NCBI GenBank assembly: GCA_015680685.1
Contig: MNCI01017670.1
Location: forward strand, 90,401 to 131,444
Direction of reading: 5' to 3'
Origin: Gnetum montanum
Taxonomy: Eukaryota > Streptophyta > Gnetopsida > Gnetales > Gnetaceae
Length of the DNA: 41,044 bases
In this document: in pieces, positions 39,284 through 41,044 of the stretch
How the letters are laid out: the number at the start of each line of letters is the position of its first letter
Position numbering within the stretch: position 1 is the first letter of the stretch
The notes under the pieces: generated by a model
What the model was told of the DNA's origin: nothing
Database searches by the model: none
Seen by the model: only the letters and a program-made list of their open reading frames with translations
Made by a program: the position numbers and the translations under genes

Positions 39284-39830
39284 TGATGAGTGGCGAGATA
39301 CCCCTACACTCAACCATACGAATACAAGCATAGCACGTGCGATCTGGTCAAACTCCGCAGACTAAGTGCCTACACGCCCCATGTAACACTTAGGGTTAAT
39401 CATTTGTTGTCTTTCCAGACTTACTTGTAGTTGTCACGGTGTATGGTTAAGTAAGTCTGAGGTATATGATTTTTATAGTTTTTATGTTTTTGTCTCCTAT
39501 GCTAACAAGGTGAAGGGTTGAGAAACTAATTACTAACTCTAACTAATGAACTAAGTCTAAATTACCTAGCGTCAGCATCCGTTCCCACTTACCGTACACA
39601 CCNCTCCTACTGCGGGCACATGGAAAATATTCTATCTCTGGAGTGATCAATCTGCTAGAGTTTCCCTATTGTCTATCCTAGGATGAGGAAACAAGGGAGA
39701 GCCACCTCTTATTTATAGATATGATGACGCACTATGATATTGCGTATGCGATATCGCAGGGGAAGACGCGATATGATACGATATCGTGACGGCTGCAATA
39801 TCGCGGCTCATGCGATATTGCGTCCCATCA
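39284..39830 (-). repeat. 3' LTR of element E, with a join at 39603
   Basis: Matches the D 5' LTR (20610-21438) on both sides of the n. The palindrome array is at about 39725-39828. Confidence 0.85.
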
Positions 39831-41044
39831 TACCCCCATGACTAAATGAAAACTCATCCTCGAGTTCATTATAATAATATTAGGAAGGTATGGGATTATT
39901 GACTCAAATGGAAACTAATGGGATGACATGTGAATGGATCATCATTACAAGACTCAACAAGTGGTGTTCATGACAACAAAAGTGAACACCTTATTACATT
40001 GACATCAGGCCTTAGTTGGAAACTGAGAAAGAGAGAGAGAAAGAAGTGTTGTTGCTGCCAACACCAAGATTGCGCCTTTCGTTGTCCATCTGTAAGCGCA
40101 CCATCGATCTTGCTCCTTGCATAGCTATTTTAGCACTGCTCCATTCCAAGCATTCCCTCTAGATCCAATCCGTTGTTGCATTATTGCCATCTGCACATAC
40201 AACACAGTCTTATATTAGCAAGGGTAATTGAATCATCATGTAATTGATACCTTTCTTCGGTGTAAGTCCATTGGCTAGGTTGTGGTATGGTTGATACGGA
40301 TCTGGAGATATATTAATGATGACTACCGAAGGTGTAGGGGTTAGGAGAAAATTGAAAAAATCGAGGCTAGAAGAAAATCGAAAAAATTGGCCTTGTACCC
40401 CCATGACTAATTACAAACCTCTGGTAGCGTTAGAGTGGAGAAAGAAAAGGAATACGAAAGATAGATAAAAAGGGACAACTATGACATCGATGAAATGGAT
40501 GTCAAGATGGAAATGAAAAAAATAAAAATAATTGCAAAAATGTTAAGGAAAAGAAATTAACTGTGCACCAAATAGGAATGTTAGTGGGTCCTCCCCAAAG
40601 TAGGCTCATGCCCTTAATGCCCTGACAAACCCACATTCAAAGATTCTGTAGGCTCTGGGAATGTCGTTTGGAACAAGAGTTAAAGTCTTAACCGCAAGAA
40701 TTTACCAAAAAGAAAACAATGTATTTACCAAAATATACACTAATGATACAACTGACAATGAGGTGAACAATGGAGAGAAGAGAATGGAATGGAATCCCAA
40801 GAACAAGGTGGTGTACAACCCCTTGTGTGTTTCATGATTAATGTGACTTGGCAAATCTCATTCCAACTCTGGCCTCAAACCAACCACATCCAGTGACTTC
40901 GCATTGATGCATCCAGTTAATCCATCCCCTTGAATAACAAGAGTGCTTCCCCTAAGAGTCACCACCATTCTGATGAAACAAGGAGAAGAGAATGGGAAGC
41001 GAGAAGGGCCTTAATTAGAGGGAACATTTTTGGTTTCATAACCA
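39284..41044 (-). mobile_element. Gypsy element E, 3' end only (minus strand), cut by the window edge
   Basis: 3' LTR 39284-39830 (TGATGAGTGGCGAGATACCC to CGTCCCATCA), then 1.2 kb of the 3' region matching B reversed, with purine tracts near 39832-39845 and 40396-40409. TATA at 39710-39718. A single n at 39603 replaces about 290 bp of the LTR. Gag and pol would lie beyond 41044. Confidence 0.85.

Overview
This window is nuclear DNA of a plant, probably a large-genome seed plant such as a conifer. The signs are nested, decayed LTR retrotransposons, plant-type LINE and SINE remnants, and a single plant-specific DUF674-type gene with GT-AG introns. The species cannot be proven from the sequence. 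Isolated single 'n' characters (2439, 2918, 8606, 24558, 25927, 26438, 39603) look like scaffold joins between short-read contigs. At least two of them are demonstrably imperfect: an inverted contig at 2440-2917 and an unmerged 60-nt overlap around 26438. One longer gap is at 14713-14833.

Layout. 1-1620: decayed LINE ORF2 (reverse transcriptase to C-terminal part). 1651-5908: degenerate Ty1/copia element with LTRs of about 280 and 240 bp, a tRNA-Met primer site, and gag, integrase, RT and RNase H remnants. 5909-6593: AT-rich, nothing firm. 6594-21438: a Ty3/gypsy element ('D', minus strand, Athila/Tat-like, tRNA-Asp primer site) with a relative ('B', plus strand, 8251-13782) inserted in its 3' non-coding region. 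Within D the RT segment (16232-17400) is inverted relative to gag/protease on one side and RNase H/integrase on the other. 21439-21727: short unassigned spacer. 21728-28281: a third relative ('C', plus strand) with two about 800-bp LTRs and a pol deletion. 28282-28850: AT-rich, no gene seen. 28850-31620: a GC-richer island with the only convincing host gene, a three-exon DUF674-family gene on the plus strand (30145-31367). 32210-36770: LINE remnants forming a large interrupted inverted repeat, with a SINE inserted at 32488-32657. 36770-39283: simple repeats, a G-run tract, a minisatellite and a TATA-bearing unclassified stretch. 39284-41044: the 3' LTR and 3' region of a fourth gypsy relative ('E', minus strand), cut by the window end.

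The four gypsy copies allow internal comparison. All LTRs carry, just upstream of a CTATAAATA box, an array of palindromes built on CGATATCG. Copy number varies between LTRs and the variants are mostly CpG transitions. Many stop codons are CAA, CAG or CGA codons changed to TAA, TAG or TGA, as expected from deamination of methylated cytosine. B and C have each lost RT-RNase H-integrase by deletions with different breakpoints, while D keeps these domains in rearranged form. No copy looks able to move by itself. No CRISPR, tRNA or rRNA genes were seen. I found no clear new biological system. The most unusual items are the inverted RT block with a perfect 15-bp hairpin at its junction and the CGATATCG promoter arrays.
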